In this document: piece by piece, positions 17,032 through 25,820 of the stretch
Numbering within the stretch: the first letter of the stretch is position 1
Layout of the letters: each line of letters begins with the position of its first letter
Origin: Cryobacterium arcticum
GTDB lineage: Bacteria > Actinomycetota > Actinomycetes > Actinomycetales > Microbacteriaceae
DNA: 64,000 nt
Reading direction: 5' to 3'
Assembly: GCF_001679725.1 (NCBI RefSeq)
Contig: NZ_CP016282.1
Span: 2,728,001 to 2,792,000 of the forward strand
Translations under genes and position numbers: made by a program
Notes under the pieces: model-generated
What the model saw: only the letters and a program-made list of their open reading frames with translations
Told to the model about the DNA's origin: nothing
The model's database searches: none

Positions 17032-17696
17032 GCCAGTCCACCTGGCAGTTGATGCTCGATTCGCTGTGGCCATTGCTCCACGGCGCCATCACGGGAACCA
17101 TCCCGCTGGCACTGTCGTCGTTCGCGATCGGGCTGGTGCTCGCCCTCGGGCTGGCGCTCATGCGCCTGTCGCGACGGCGTTGGCTCTCCTCGATCGCCCG
17201 CGTCTACATCTCGGTGGTGCGCGGCACACCGCTGCTCGTGCAGCTGTTCGTGATCTTCTACGGCCTGCCGTCGCTCGGCATCGTGATCGACCCGTGGCCC
17301 AGCGCCATCGTGGCCTTCTCGATCAACGTGGGCGGTTACGCGGCCGAGGTCATCCGCGCCGCGATCCTCTCGGTGCCCAAGGGGCAGTGGGAGGCGGCGT
17401 ACATGATCGGCATGTCGCACCGGCGCGCCCTCACCCGGATCATCCTGCCGCAGGCCGCCCGGGTGTCGGTGCCTCCCCTGTCGAACACCTTCATCAGCCT
17501 GGTCAAGGACACCTCCCTGGCCTCCCTGATCCTGGTCACCGAGCTGTTCCGTGAGGCGCAGCAGGTGGCCGCGTTCAGCCAGCAGTTCATGGCCCTGTAC
17601 CTGGAGGCCGCTCTGCTCTACTGGGTGATCTGCCTGGTGCTCTCCAGTGGCCAGGGAGTGCTCGAGAAGCGATTGGACCGCTATGTCGCCCACTGA
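17028..17696 (+). CDS. Amino-acid ABC transporter permease
   Basis: A 222-residue His/Glu/Gln/Arg-type permease of the polar amino-acid uptake family, with about five membrane helices. N-terminal GAITGTIPLALSSFAIGLVLA and SVVRGTPLLVQLFVIFYGLP are family signatures. The cytoplasmic EAA loop, which docks on the ATPase, reads EAAYMIGMSHRRALTRIILP (about residues 123-142). GTG 17028 overlaps the stop codon of the binding-protein gene by 4 bp, and the ATPase gene starts inside its last codons. It would assemble as a homodimer with the ATPase encoded next. Confidence 0.93.
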   Translation: MSQSTWQLMLDSLWPLLHGAITGTIPLALSSFAIGLVLALGLALMRLSRRRWLSSIARVYISVVRGTPLLVQLFVIFYGLPSLGIVIDPWPSAIVAFSINVGGYAAEVIRAAILSVPKGQWEAAYMIGMSHRRALTRIILPQAARVSVPPLSNTFISLVKDTSLASLILVTELFREAQQVAAFSQQFMALYLEAALLYWVICLVLSSGQGVLEKRLDRYVAH

Positions 17697-18492
17697 CCCA
17701 CCCACCGACCAGAATCTCCTGACCGTCCGCGGCCTGCAGAAGAGCTTCGGCGCCAACCGGGTACTCACCTCGATCGACCTCACGGTGGCTCGGGGCCAGG
17801 TGCTTGCCCTGATCGGGCCGTCCGGTTCGGGCAAGACCACGGTGCTGCGCTGCCTGAACGGGCTCGAGGTCGCCGACGGCGGCCGCATCGAGATCGTCGG
17901 GGCGGATGCGGCGGCCACGGCCATCGACTTCGACGCGGCGACCGCCGCTGGCAAGCCCGTGCCCCGAAAGGCCCTCGGCGCCCTGCGCGACCAGTCGGCC
18001 ATGGTCTTCCAGCACTACAACCTGTTCCCGCACAAGACCGTGCTGGAGAACGTGATGGAGGGTCCCGTCATCGTGCAGCGGCGCCCGCGCGCCGAGGTCG
18101 AGGCCGAAGCCCTCCAGCTGCTCACCCGGGTGGGACTGATCGACAAGAAGGACAGCTACCCGTTCGAGCTCTCCGGTGGCCAGCAGCAGCGGGTCGGCAT
18201 CGTGCGGGCCCTGGCGCTGCGCCCGGCCCTGCTGCTCTTCGACGAACCCACCAGCGCCCTGGACCCCGAGCTTGTGGGCGACGTCCTGCGCCTGATCAAG
18301 GAGCTGGCCGCCGAGGGCTGGACCATGGTCATCGTGACCCACGAACTCGAATTCGCCCGGGAGGTGGCCAGCGAGGTCGCCTTCGTCGACGGCGGCACCA
18401 TCGTCGAGCACGGCGACCCGCGCCAGATGCTGCGCAACCCGCAGCACGAACGCACCCGCCAGTTCCTGCACCGGCTGCTGTTCCCTTTCTAG
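17683..18492 (+). CDS. Amino-acid ABC transporter ATP-binding protein
   Basis: A 269-residue ABC ATPase of the polar amino-acid importer type (GlnQ/TcyC-like). Walker A is GPSGSGKTT (about 41-49), the Q-loop is MVFQHYNLFPHKTVLENVM, the signature is LSGGQQQRVG, Walker B is LLLFDEPTSALDPE, and the switch histidine is in MVIVTHELEFARE. A family-typical insertion (residues about 70-100, rich in Ala and Asp) precedes the Q-loop. ATG 17683 lies 14 bp inside the end of the permease gene, so the three genes form a tightly coupled operon. It energises import at the cytoplasmic face. Confidence 0.94.
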   Translation: MSPTDPPTDQNLLTVRGLQKSFGANRVLTSIDLTVARGQVLALIGPSGSGKTTVLRCLNGLEVADGGRIEIVGADAAATAIDFDAATAAGKPVPRKALGALRDQSAMVFQHYNLFPHKTVLENVMEGPVIVQRRPRAEVEAEALQLLTRVGLIDKKDSYPFELSGGQQQRVGIVRALALRPALLLFDEPTSALDPELVGDVLRLIKELAAEGWTMVIVTHELEFAREVASEVAFVDGGTIVEHGDPRQMLRNPQHERTRQFLHRLLFPF

Positions 18493-18540
18493 CCTCGTCA
18501 GCTCCAGCCTGTCCAACCGGGCGGGCCGGGGGCGGTGCCC

Positions 18541-18546
18541 TAACCT
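18541..18546 (+). promoter_or_regulatory. -10 box TAACCT for leaderless Pr6Pr gene
   Basis: TAACCT, then GATCAG, then ATG 18553. This separates the membrane-protein gene from the upstream ABC operon. Confidence 0.55.
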
Positions 18547-18552
18547 GATCAG

Positions 18553-19272
18553 ATGAGTTCTGCAGCCCCCGCCGAGGCACCGATCGACAGCCTGACCGCC
18601 CGCCAGACGGACCGTCCGACCCCCGTACGACGCACCGTGGGAGTCCTGCGGATCGTCCTGGCCCTGGTGGTGCTGGCGGCGATCGTCACCCAGATCAGCG
18701 ACGAGCTCCTGCACGACGCCTTCGACCCGGCCGCCTACTTCGGCTACTTCACCATCCAGTCCAGCCTGATGAACGTGGTCGTCCTCGCGGTCGGCGGCGT
18801 CCTCGCCCTCCGCCTGGCCGCCGAGCCCGAGCTGCTGGCCCGGGTGCGGATGTCCACGCTCAGCTACGCCGTGATCACCGGCGTCGTCTACAACCTGTTG
18901 CTGCGCAACCTGCCGGCGGACGGCAGCTACGTGGGCATCAGCTGGCCCAACGAGGTGCTGCACGTCTGGGCGCCCGCCCTGATCCTGCTGGACTGGCTGT
19001 TGGCTCCCGGGCGCCCGGCCCTGGCCTGGAAGCGCATCTGGTTCGCGCTCATCTACCCGCTCACCTGGCTGGCCTACGCGCTGCTGCGCGGCACGTTCAC
19101 CGACTGGTGGACCTACCCGTTCCTCAACCCCGGCGAACCCGGCGGCTGGCCGTCCGTGCTGCTCTACATCCTGGTGATCGCCGCCGTCATCATCGGCATC
19201 TCGGCCGGCGCGATCGGCCTGAGCCGGCTGGGGCGCCGCGAAGGCACCCGGTTGGCCCCCGACCTGGCCTGA
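18553..19272 (+). CDS. Pr6Pr family membrane protein
   Basis: A 239-residue protein with six predicted membrane helices, matching the Pr6Pr (FAR-17a/AIG1-like) family found widely in actinobacteria. Helix 1 is LRIVLALVVLAAIVTQ. A conserved motif FGYFTIQSSLMNVVVLAVGG follows at about residues 58-77. The segment VYNLLLRN with EVLHVWAPALILLDWLL is another family hallmark, and WTYPFLNP with GGWPSVLLYILVIAAVIIG ends the core. The function is not established. The stop codon lies in the first copy of a 14-bp tandem duplication (19266-19293). Confidence 0.78.
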   Translation: MSSAAPAEAPIDSLTARQTDRPTPVRRTVGVLRIVLALVVLAAIVTQISDELLHDAFDPAAYFGYFTIQSSLMNVVVLAVGGVLALRLAAEPELLARVRMSTLSYAVITGVVYNLLLRNLPADGSYVGISWPNEVLHVWAPALILLDWLLAPGRPALAWKRIWFALIYPLTWLAYALLRGTFTDWWTYPFLNPGEPGGWPSVLLYILVIAAVIIGISAGAIGLSRLGRREGTRLAPDLA

Positions 19273-19293
19273 TCCGGTCGGCCTGATCCGGTC
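19266..19293 (+). repeat. 14-bp tandem duplication across a stop codon
   Basis: GGCCTGATCCGGTC occurs twice head to tail. The first copy contains the TGA stop codon of the Pr6Pr gene. It looks like a recent slippage product. Confidence 0.8.
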
Positions 19294-19367
19294 GGTCTTC
19301 ACCTCCCGTTCACCCCGATGGCGCAGACTGTCCCGATTCGCACGTTCGTGAACTTCGGGAGGGCACC

Positions 19368-19766
19368 ATGACCAGTCCAGTCACAGACTCCGGCCGCATC
19401 GGCGCCGGCGGCGCATACGCCGACCTCATCGCCCACGACGGCCACCTACTCGCCGGAGCCGTCGCGGTGATAGCCGCCGGCGACGGGCCGCTCGTGGTGC
19501 ACGGCCCCGGCGCCGAGCACCACACCGGGCTGGTGCTCGCCCTGGCCTTCCTGGCCGCCGGCGTACCCGAAGACGAGGCCGTGGCGGCGGCGCTCACCGC
19601 CGAACCGCATCCGGCTGCGCTCCGCCAGGCCCTGGCCGATGTCGCCGCACTCGGCGGCGTAGAGCCGTACCTGTTGCGGAACGGGCTCACGGTGACCCTT
19701 TTCCTCGCCCTCCGCGAGCGTTTCGCGGGCGACGACGCCGGTTTCGCGGCGGGGGATGTGAGCTGA
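19368..19766 (+). CDS. Tyrosine-phosphatase-like protein lacking catalytic residues
   Basis: A 132-residue protein resembling the C-terminal half of the Y_phosphatase3 (PtpB-like) family. The P-loop region reads PLVVHGPGAEHHTGLVLALA (residues about 46-65) where active members have HCxxGKDRTG. The catalytic Cys is Gly, Lys is Glu and the phosphate-binding Arg is His. The following GVPEDEAVAAAL and the C-terminal GGVEPYLLRNGL with LRERF match the usual GS-x-E-x-YL and LRxRL elements. The usual N-terminal half is absent. A good GGGAGGG site lies 5 nt before ATG 19368, so the gene appears to be expressed. It could be a binding pseudophosphatase or a decaying gene. Confidence 0.6.
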   Translation: MTSPVTDSGRIGAGGAYADLIAHDGHLLAGAVAVIAAGDGPLVVHGPGAEHHTGLVLALAFLAAGVPEDEAVAAALTAEPHPAALRQALADVAALGGVEPYLLRNGLTVTLFLALRERFAGDDAGFAAGDVS

Positions 19767-19769
19767 GGG

Positions 19770-20135
19770 CTACCGGCCGAGCACCAGCCGGCGTTCCCTC
19801 AACGCGAGGAACAGCGGGAAGACGAAGGCGAAGGCCGTCACCAGGCCGAGCACGACGTAGGCCCAGCCTGCCCGCATGCCCAGGCGGCGGGCCTCGACGA
19901 TGACCAGGATGCTGCCGGCGATGGCCGTGACCAGCAGATCGGTGGTGAGCGACGAAACGGCCGGTCCGCTCATGGTCCAGTCGCCGATGAAGTCGCTGGC
20001 CTCGGCGATCGCCTGGATGTTCCAGGTCCAGGTGCCGATCAGGCCCACGATGGCCAGTGCCAGGTAGACGAAGACGAGGGTGGTCCAGCCCGCGCTGGCT
20101 GGTCGGGCGGTGGGCTCTGTGTGTGGGCTGGTCAT
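19770..20135 (-). CDS. DUF2834 family membrane protein
   Basis: A 121-residue membrane protein with three hydrophobic helices: TLVFVYLALAIVGLIGTW, LTTDLLVTAIAGSILVIVEA and YVVLGLVTAFAFVFPLFLAL. The first helix ending in TWTWNIQAI and the segment FIGDW fit the DUF2834 family, whose function is unknown. ATG 20135 is preferred; a GTG two codons upstream is possible. CACACT lies 6 nt before the ATG and may be a weak -10 box. It is convergent with the phosphatase-like gene and ends 4 bp from it. Confidence 0.68.
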   Translation of the reverse strand: MTSPHTEPTARPASAGWTTLVFVYLALAIVGLIGTWTWNIQAIAEASDFIGDWTMSGPAVSSLTTDLLVTAIAGSILVIVEARRLGMRAGWAYVVLGLVTAFAFVFPLFLALRERRLVLGR

Positions 20136-20159
20136 GAACACAGTGTGCCGTGATCTGAG

Positions 20160-21428
20160 TCAGGCCGCCGGGCCGGCGATGAGCGCGGCGGCGGCGCTGT
20201 GCGTGACGCCCGAGGCATCCACCCAGTCGATGGTCACGGTGTCGCCCGGGCTGTGGGCGGCGAGCAGCTCGGACAGCGCCGTGGCCGTGGCGACGGCGGT
20301 TCCGTCGACGGCCGTGATGGTGTCGCCGGCGGCGAGGCCGATCGTGGCGGCCGGGGTGTCGGCGATGACGCCCGCGACGCCCGCGCCGGTGCTGGTGGTG
20401 GTCCTGGTTGAGCCGGTCGAGCTCAGGCCGATGCCGAGGAAGGCGGGGTAACCGACGGTGATGGTGTCGGTGTTGATCCCGCTGGCCACCGCGGCGTCGA
20501 TGGTGTCCACGATCTCGAGGACGTCCTCGATCGGGATGGCGTAGCCGGTGATGGTGGTGCTGCCCGAGGAGGCGGCGGTGTCGATGCCGACCACCTCGCC
20601 GTCGGCGTCATAGAGCGGCCCGCCGGACTCACCCGACTCGATGTCGGCATCCACCTCGATGAGGCCGGTGAGGTCTTCGGCGTTCGTGCCGTCGGAGTCC
20701 TGTGCGGTGATGGACTGCTCGAGGCTGAGCACGGTTCCCGCGGCGGCCGTGAGGGTTCCGGTGCCGCCGGCGTTGCCCACGCCCGTGACCGCGTCGCCGA
20801 CGGCGACCTCGCCGGAGGTGTCGAGGTCGGCCGTGGCGAGGCCGCTCGCGTCGACGAGTTCGAGCACGGCGATGTCTTCGGTGGCGTCGGTGCCGACGAC
20901 CTCTGCGGTGTATTCGGTGCCCGTGGAGACCACGGTGACGGTGATGCTGGTGGCGCCCTCCACGACGTGGTTGTTGGTGAGGATGCGGCCGTCCGAGGTG
21001 AGGATGAGCCCGGTGCCGGCGGCCTCGGAGCTCTCGTAGCCGAGCACGGTGTCGATGACGACGACACCCACGGACTGCGCGGCCGTGGCCGCGGTGGTGT
21101 CGAGAGTGGTGGACCCTCCCCCGCCGGAGCGGACCGACGGGGCGCCGGAGCCCTGGGCGCCGTACCCCTGGGCACCGTATCCCTGGCCACCGTAGACCTG
21201 AGCAGTGGGGTCCTGGGTGGTGGCGGTGGTCTCCGACCGGGTGGTCGTCTCGGCCGCCGCGGCGCTGCGCTCGATCGCGCGGGCGGCCGAGTACAGGCCG
21301 GTTCCCGTGGCGCCCACCACGAGCGCCGCCGCCAGGCCCATGGCGACGATGTCGCCGGTGCGCCACCGCGGACGGTGGTGGGTCTCAGGTGCCGGGTGGC
21401 TCTCGGGTGCCGTGCCGGGCTCGCTCAT
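20160..21428 (-). CDS. HtrA/DegP-like serine protease with PDZ domain
   Basis: A 422-residue membrane-anchored trypsin-like protease. A short cytoplasmic tail precedes one helix (IVAMGLAAALVVGATGTGLY, about residues 27-46). A Ser/Thr and QGYGAQGYGAQ-rich linker leads to the protease domain (about 110-310). The catalytic triad is H154 (ILTNNHVVEG), D185 (ATEDIAVLEL) and S268 (SGESGGPL). A PDZ domain occupies about 330-420 (VIADTPAATIGLAAGDTITA). The domain order fits envelope quality control outside the membrane. ATG 21428 has AAAGGA 7 nt upstream; the open frame extends further but without support. It lies 75 bp downstream of sbcC on the same strand. Confidence 0.9.
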   Translation of the reverse strand: MSEPGTAPESHPAPETHHRPRWRTGDIVAMGLAAALVVGATGTGLYSAARAIERSAAAAETTTRSETTATTQDPTAQVYGGQGYGAQGYGAQGSGAPSVRSGGGGSTTLDTTAATAAQSVGVVVIDTVLGYESSEAAGTGLILTSDGRILTNNHVVEGATSITVTVVSTGTEYTAEVVGTDATEDIAVLELVDASGLATADLDTSGEVAVGDAVTGVGNAGGTGTLTAAAGTVLSLEQSITAQDSDGTNAEDLTGLIEVDADIESGESGGPLYDADGEVVGIDTAASSGSTTITGYAIPIEDVLEIVDTIDAAVASGINTDTITVGYPAFLGIGLSSTGSTRTTTSTGAGVAGVIADTPAATIGLAAGDTITAVDGTAVATATALSELLAAHSPGDTVTIDWVDASGVTHSAAAALIAGPAA

Positions 21429-21503
21429 GACTGTGTCCTTTCCTGGGGCGACCGGGAACCGTTCGCGTCTGGAATCAGACAAGCCGTCGAAGCTATGGAG
21501 GAG

Positions 21504-24500
21504 CTATGACAGAGCCACGGAGCTCCTGTCGATCTCGCTGTAGCCCTGGGGCGTCACCCGGATCTGCAGCTTCGCCGGGATCTGCTCTTTCATCGACTCG
21601 ACGTGGCTGATCAGGCCGATGGTGCGCCCGCCGGCCCGCAGACTGTCGAGGGTGCTCATGGCCGTCTCGAGCGTTTCGGCGTCGAGGGAGCCGAATCCCT
21701 CGTCCACGAAAAGGGTGTCCAGGGTGATGCCGCCGGCCTGGTTGGAGACCACCTCGGCCAGTCCGAGGGCCAGGGCGAGCGAGGCCAGGAAGGTCTCGCC
21801 GCCGGATAGGGAGTGCGTGGCCCGCGCGCGTCCGGTGTGTTCGTCGCGGATCGCCAGGCCCAGCCCGGCCTGGCTGCCCCGGTACTGCAGGGCGTCGTCG
21901 TGTTCGAGGGCGTAGCGGCCGCCGGTCATGGTGCGTAGCCGGTTGTTGGCTGCCGCGATGATCTCTTCGAGCTGGGCCGCGAGCACGTAGGTCTCGAGCT
22001 TCATGCGCTTGGTGTTGGGGTCGTCGCCGTGCACCACGGCCGCGAGCTGGCGCACCTGCGCCTGCGTGGCCAGCAGGTCGGCGGCCCTCTCCAGGCGGGC
22101 GCGCGCATCCGCCACCAGAACGGTGAGCGCCGTGCGGCGCTCCCGCAGCGACTCGCGCCGGGTCAGGGCCTCGTCGCGTGCGACGGCGGCTGCGTCCCGG
22201 ACGTTCCGCAACGGCTCCAGGTCGATGGGGTCGTCGGGCAGTCCGGCGAGATCGGGTTCGGCGAGCACACCGCGGGTGGCGGCGAGCTCGTCGTCGTAGG
22301 CCCGGATGCTGCGCTCGTGCCGCTCGACCGCTGCGGGTGCCAGGCGCGCGGCCACGGCCTCGGCCTCATCGGTGAAGCCCTCCTCGCCGAGCTGGCGGCC
22401 CAGGGCGTCGGTGGCGGCTCGTTCGGCGCCGCGGGCCGTGGTGGCGGCGGCCAGGGCGTCGGCCAGTGCCCGGGCGGCGTCGAGTTCGGCCTGCAGCCGG
22501 TCGGACCGGTCGGTGACGCTGTCGAAGCCGGCCCGGTGCAGGCGCACCCGGGCGGCCAGGGCGTCCCGCTCGCTGCGCTGCCCGGCCAGGTGCACCGTGG
22601 TCTCGTCCCGCGCCAGCTGCAGCGGGGCCAGGGCGGACTGGGCCTCGTCCTGGTCGGCGCGGAGCCGGGCGAGTTCGGCTTCGAGTCCGGGGATGCGGTC
22701 GCGGTGGCCGGCGGCCGTGGCCAACGCCTCCTGCGCGGTGCGGAGCGCGCCGTCGAGGTCGTCGGAGTCGCGGTTTCCGGCGCGCGTCTGCGCCTCGGTG
22801 AGCAGGGTCGCCACGGTCTGGGAGGCTGCGCGGGCGTCGTCGACGGCGGCCTGGCGCTGGGTCATCAGGCGCCGGGCGGCGGCCAGGTCGGCCTCGGTGA
22901 CCGGCTCGGTTTCCTGCGGCTTCGGCGCGGGGTGTTCCGTCGACCCGCAGACCGTGCACGGTTCGCCGTCGACGAGTCCGGCGGCCAGCTCGACGGCGAA
23001 GCCGCCCAACCGGCGGTCCACGAGATCCTGGTAGGCCTGGGCGGCGGCGGTGTTCGCGGCCACGGCTTCACGCTCGGCCCGGTGCACGCCCACGAGCTCG
23101 GTGTTGAGCCTCTGCATGTCCTCGGCCGCGGCGAGGGCCTCCTTCGCCCGCGCCGCGGCGACCTCCGCGGTGGCGACCTGGGCGCCGCCGAGGCTGGCCA
23201 CGGCGAGGGCGTCGGTGGCGGCCACGATGCGTTCCGGCAGGGCCAGGAGTGACAACCGGGCCTGCTCAAGGGCTTCGGACTGCTCGGCCGCCTGCTGCTC
23301 GAGGGCGCTGATCTGCGCTTCGAGCTGCGGCAGCCGAATCTCGTCGGCGAGTACGTCGGCGAGGCCGCCGAGCTGGCGGAGCCTGTCGTCGATCACCAGA
23401 GTCAGGGCGGCGGCATCGCCAGCAGAATCGGCATCCACATCGCCATCAGCATCCGCGAGAAGTCGCTGCCAGGCCGCCCGTGCTGTGGCCTCGATGCCGT
23501 CGGCCGCGGTGACCTGCTCCCGCGCATCCGCGAGGGCGCGCACCTGCGGCCAGACGCGGGCGGCCCGCTCGGCCAGGCGCAGGGTCTCGCGCACGGCGGC
23601 GATCTCGCCGGCGCGTTCCTCGAGGGCGGTCAGGGTGCGCTCGGCGGTGTCCCGGCGGTCCTGGCGGCGGCGTCGGTCCTCGGCGTCCGCGCAGTCGAGC
23701 GTGGCTGTCGCCAGCGCGGCGGCGGCGGTCTCGGCCCGCCGGGTCGCCGCGGCGAGGCGGGTCTCCACGGTGTGCAGTCCGGCCACGAACCAGTCCAGGT
23801 CGGGCCGATCGGGGCCGGACAGATCAGCGTCGTCGGCATCGGGGGCGTCGGCATCCGCCGTGTCATCCGCCCGGTGGAGCTGGCGCAGCGCGGACTCCAC
23901 GAGGGCGGCGATGTCGCGGTTCACGGCGGTCAGGTCGTCGTCGAGCACCTTACGGCGCGAGATGAGCACGGCCTCGAGCTGTTGGAACCGCAGCGTGCCG
24001 AACAGGGTGCGGAGCACCGTCAGCCGGTCGTCGGTCTTGGCCAGCAGGAACCGCTGGAACCGGTTCTGCGCGAGCAGGATCACCTGCAGGAACTGATCCT
24101 TCCGAAGCGGCAGGATCAGGTCGAGCTCCTGGGCGACGTCCACGGGCTTGGCCGCCAGGCCCTCCCAGCCGTCGGCGCCGAGCCGCTCGAGCCGGGCCTC
24201 GGGTTTGGCCGGTGTGGTGCCCGTGCCGCGCTTCTTGGGCTTGTCGTAGGCCGGGGTGCGGTAGAGCCGGTAGGTCTGGGCGCCGAGGGTGAACTCGACC
24301 TCCACGAAGCTCGGGTCGTCGGGGTCGCAGTGGTCGCTGCGCAGGCGCAGTTCGCTGCCGTCGAAGCGGGGTACCGACCCGTAGAGGGCGAAGCAGATGG
24401 CGTCGAGGATGCTCGACTTGCCCGCTCCGGTCTTGCCGGTGATGAGGAAGATGCCGTCGGCGTCGAACGTGGTGAAGTCCACGTGTTGCTCGTTCTTGTA

Positions 24501-24539
24501 CGGCCCGAATCCGGCCAGGCGCAGCCGCGTGATCTTCAC
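21504..24539 (-). CDS. sbcC: Exonuclease SbcCD ATPase subunit
   Basis: A 1011-residue Rad50/SMC-type ATPase that pairs with SbcD to cleave DNA hairpins and process double-strand ends. The N-terminal Walker A is TGKTGAGKSSILDAI (about residues 35-49). Two long coiled-coil arms surround the zinc hook CTVCGSTEHP near residue 528. The C-terminal lobe has the signature LSGGETFLASLALALGLAEV (about 908), Walker B TLFVDEGFGSLDAET and ISHVESMKEQI. GTG 24539 is taken as start because it overlaps the sbcD stop codon (GTGA). The open frame runs upstream to 25391, but that part lies over sbcD in another frame. Confidence 0.94.
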   Translation of the reverse strand: MKITRLRLAGFGPYKNEQHVDFTTFDADGIFLITGKTGAGKSSILDAICFALYGSVPRFDGSELRLRSDHCDPDDPSFVEVEFTLGAQTYRLYRTPAYDKPKKRGTGTTPAKPEARLERLGADGWEGLAAKPVDVAQELDLILPLRKDQFLQVILLAQNRFQRFLLAKTDDRLTVLRTLFGTLRFQQLEAVLISRRKVLDDDLTAVNRDIAALVESALRQLHRADDTADADAPDADDADLSGPDRPDLDWFVAGLHTVETRLAAATRRAETAAAALATATLDCADAEDRRRRQDRRDTAERTLTALEERAGEIAAVRETLRLAERAARVWPQVRALADAREQVTAADGIEATARAAWQRLLADADGDVDADSAGDAAALTLVIDDRLRQLGGLADVLADEIRLPQLEAQISALEQQAAEQSEALEQARLSLLALPERIVAATDALAVASLGGAQVATAEVAAARAKEALAAAEDMQRLNTELVGVHRAEREAVAANTAAAQAYQDLVDRRLGGFAVELAAGLVDGEPCTVCGSTEHPAPKPQETEPVTEADLAAARRLMTQRQAAVDDARAASQTVATLLTEAQTRAGNRDSDDLDGALRTAQEALATAAGHRDRIPGLEAELARLRADQDEAQSALAPLQLARDETTVHLAGQRSERDALAARVRLHRAGFDSVTDRSDRLQAELDAARALADALAAATTARGAERAATDALGRQLGEEGFTDEAEAVAARLAPAAVERHERSIRAYDDELAATRGVLAEPDLAGLPDDPIDLEPLRNVRDAAAVARDEALTRRESLRERRTALTVLVADARARLERAADLLATQAQVRQLAAVVHGDDPNTKRMKLETYVLAAQLEEIIAAANNRLRTMTGGRYALEHDDALQYRGSQAGLGLAIRDEHTGRARATHSLSGGETFLASLALALGLAEVVSNQAGGITLDTLFVDEGFGSLDAETLETAMSTLDSLRAGGRTIGLISHVESMKEQIPAKLQIRVTPQGYSEIDRSSVALS

Positions 24540-25675
24540 GGCGACGCCACCTCGGCCAGCACGTCGGCGACGAGGTCGTGCTCGAACTCGGTCAGGCCCA
24601 CACCATTCCGCACGAACTCCAGGAACCCGTCCACGATGTCCCGGTCGCTCTTCTGGTGCACGCGCGCGGCGTAGCTCGACGCATCCGCCGTCACCTGCAC
24701 CGTGGGCCGGTGCTCGAGAGTGACGCAGTAGGGGAACCGCTTCTGCAGGGTGCGCATGCCGTCCAAGGGACGCACCCGGTCGGTGAGCACCGCTGCGACC
24801 CAGTCCTGCTCGGCGGCGGCGAAGGTCTCGTCGGTGACAAGGTCCTCGAGGTCGCCGGTGAGCACGGTCAGGCGGCGGGGCACCGGCAGGTCCACCCATT
24901 CCACCTCGGCCAGGCCGGTCTCGTCGAGGTCGACGAGCCAGCCGCCGCGGGGCTTGTCGGCCTCGGCGAAGGAGTAGTGCAGCGGGGCGCCCGAATAGCG
25001 CACCCGGTCGGTGATGCGGGCGCGGCCGTGGATGTGACCGAGTGCCACGTAGTCGGGGCCGTCGAAGACCGCGGCGGGCACCAGGTCGAGGCCGCCGGCG
25101 CTGATGTCGCGCTCCACGTCGCTGGCCGACACACCGGCGGCGAAGCAGTGCGAGAGCACAACGGAGCGGCCGCCCCGTTCGGCCAGGTCGGCCCGTACCT
25201 GGCGCATGGCCAGCCCCAGCACCTGCTCGTGGGTCTTGAGGAGTTCGTCGGGGTAGTGGTGGCGCACCAGCGCCGGCTCGAGGAACGGAATGCCGTAGAA
25301 GTGCACCGGACCGTGCTCGTCGTCGATGCTGACGGGCGTGCGGTACTGGTCGAACCGGGTGATCACGTGGATGCCGGCCAGCGCGGTCCACTCCGACTGG
25401 AAGCCCAGACGCGTGGCGGAGTCGTGGTTGCCGCTGGTCATGACGACGCGGGCCCCGGTGGCGTGCAGCTTGGCGAGGGTGCCGCCCAGCAGGGCGTAGC
25501 TGTCGGCCGAAGGCATCGCCGAGTCGAAGATGTCGCCGGCGACCGCGACCACGTCGACGTGCCGGTCGCGCACGATTTCGACGAGGGCGTCGAGAACGAC
25601 GCGCAGGTGGTCGAGGGTCTGGTGCGTGTGGAAGGTGCGCCCGATGTGCCAGTCACTCGTGTGCAGGATCTTCAT
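24536..25675 (-). CDS. sbcD: Exonuclease SbcCD nuclease subunit
   Basis: A 379-residue Mre11-type metallophosphoesterase nuclease, partner of SbcC. Phosphoesterase motifs are in order: LHTSDWHIGR (residues 4-13), AVAGDIFDSAMP, VMTSGNHDSATRL, SHCFAAG and ALGHIHGR. They supply the Asp, His and Asn ligands of a dimanganese site. A C-terminal capping domain follows to residue 379. ATG 25675 has TAGCGT 7 nt upstream, indicating a leaderless transcript, and the open frame further upstream is dismissed. The gene overlaps sbcC by 4 bp, so the two subunits are coupled. Confidence 0.94.
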   Translation of the reverse strand: MKILHTSDWHIGRTFHTHQTLDHLRVVLDALVEIVRDRHVDVVAVAGDIFDSAMPSADSYALLGGTLAKLHATGARVVMTSGNHDSATRLGFQSEWTALAGIHVITRFDQYRTPVSIDDEHGPVHFYGIPFLEPALVRHHYPDELLKTHEQVLGLAMRQVRADLAERGGRSVVLSHCFAAGVSASDVERDISAGGLDLVPAAVFDGPDYVALGHIHGRARITDRVRYSGAPLHYSFAEADKPRGGWLVDLDETGLAEVEWVDLPVPRRLTVLTGDLEDLVTDETFAAAEQDWVAAVLTDRVRPLDGMRTLQKRFPYCVTLEHRPTVQVTADASSYAARVHQKSDRDIVDGFLEFVRNGVGLTEFEHDLVADVLAEVASP

Positions 25676-25682
25676 GTCGTCC

Positions 25683-25688
25683 ACGCTA
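25683..25688 (-). promoter_or_regulatory. -10 box TAGCGT ahead of sbcD
   Basis: TAGCGT lies 7 nt before the sbcD ATG on the minus strand and is consistent with leaderless transcription of the sbcDC operon. Confidence 0.5.
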
Positions 25689-25760
25689 CCGCCGGCCACC
25701 GACACGGCCCGTCCGGCACGGCGGGGTGGCCGGGGACGCGTGTACATTGCCCGGCAACAG

Positions 25761-25810
25761 GACAGTACCGACAGGAACAGACCGACAGAAACAGGACCGA
25801 GATAACAGGG
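25761..25810 (+). repeat. Short imperfect repeats in the SDR gene leader
   Basis: The leader before the SDR gene repeats the motif ACCGACAGRAAC and variants of AACAGGACxG three to four times. No stable stem is evident. It could be a protein-binding site or simple-sequence drift. Confidence 0.4.
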
Positions 25811-25820
25811 AGGCAGCACC

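Noticed and set aside
24540..25391. N-terminal extension of SbcC
   Set aside because: It lies over sbcD in a different frame and lacks family similarity; GTG 24539 overlapping the sbcD stop codon gives the normal SbcC start.
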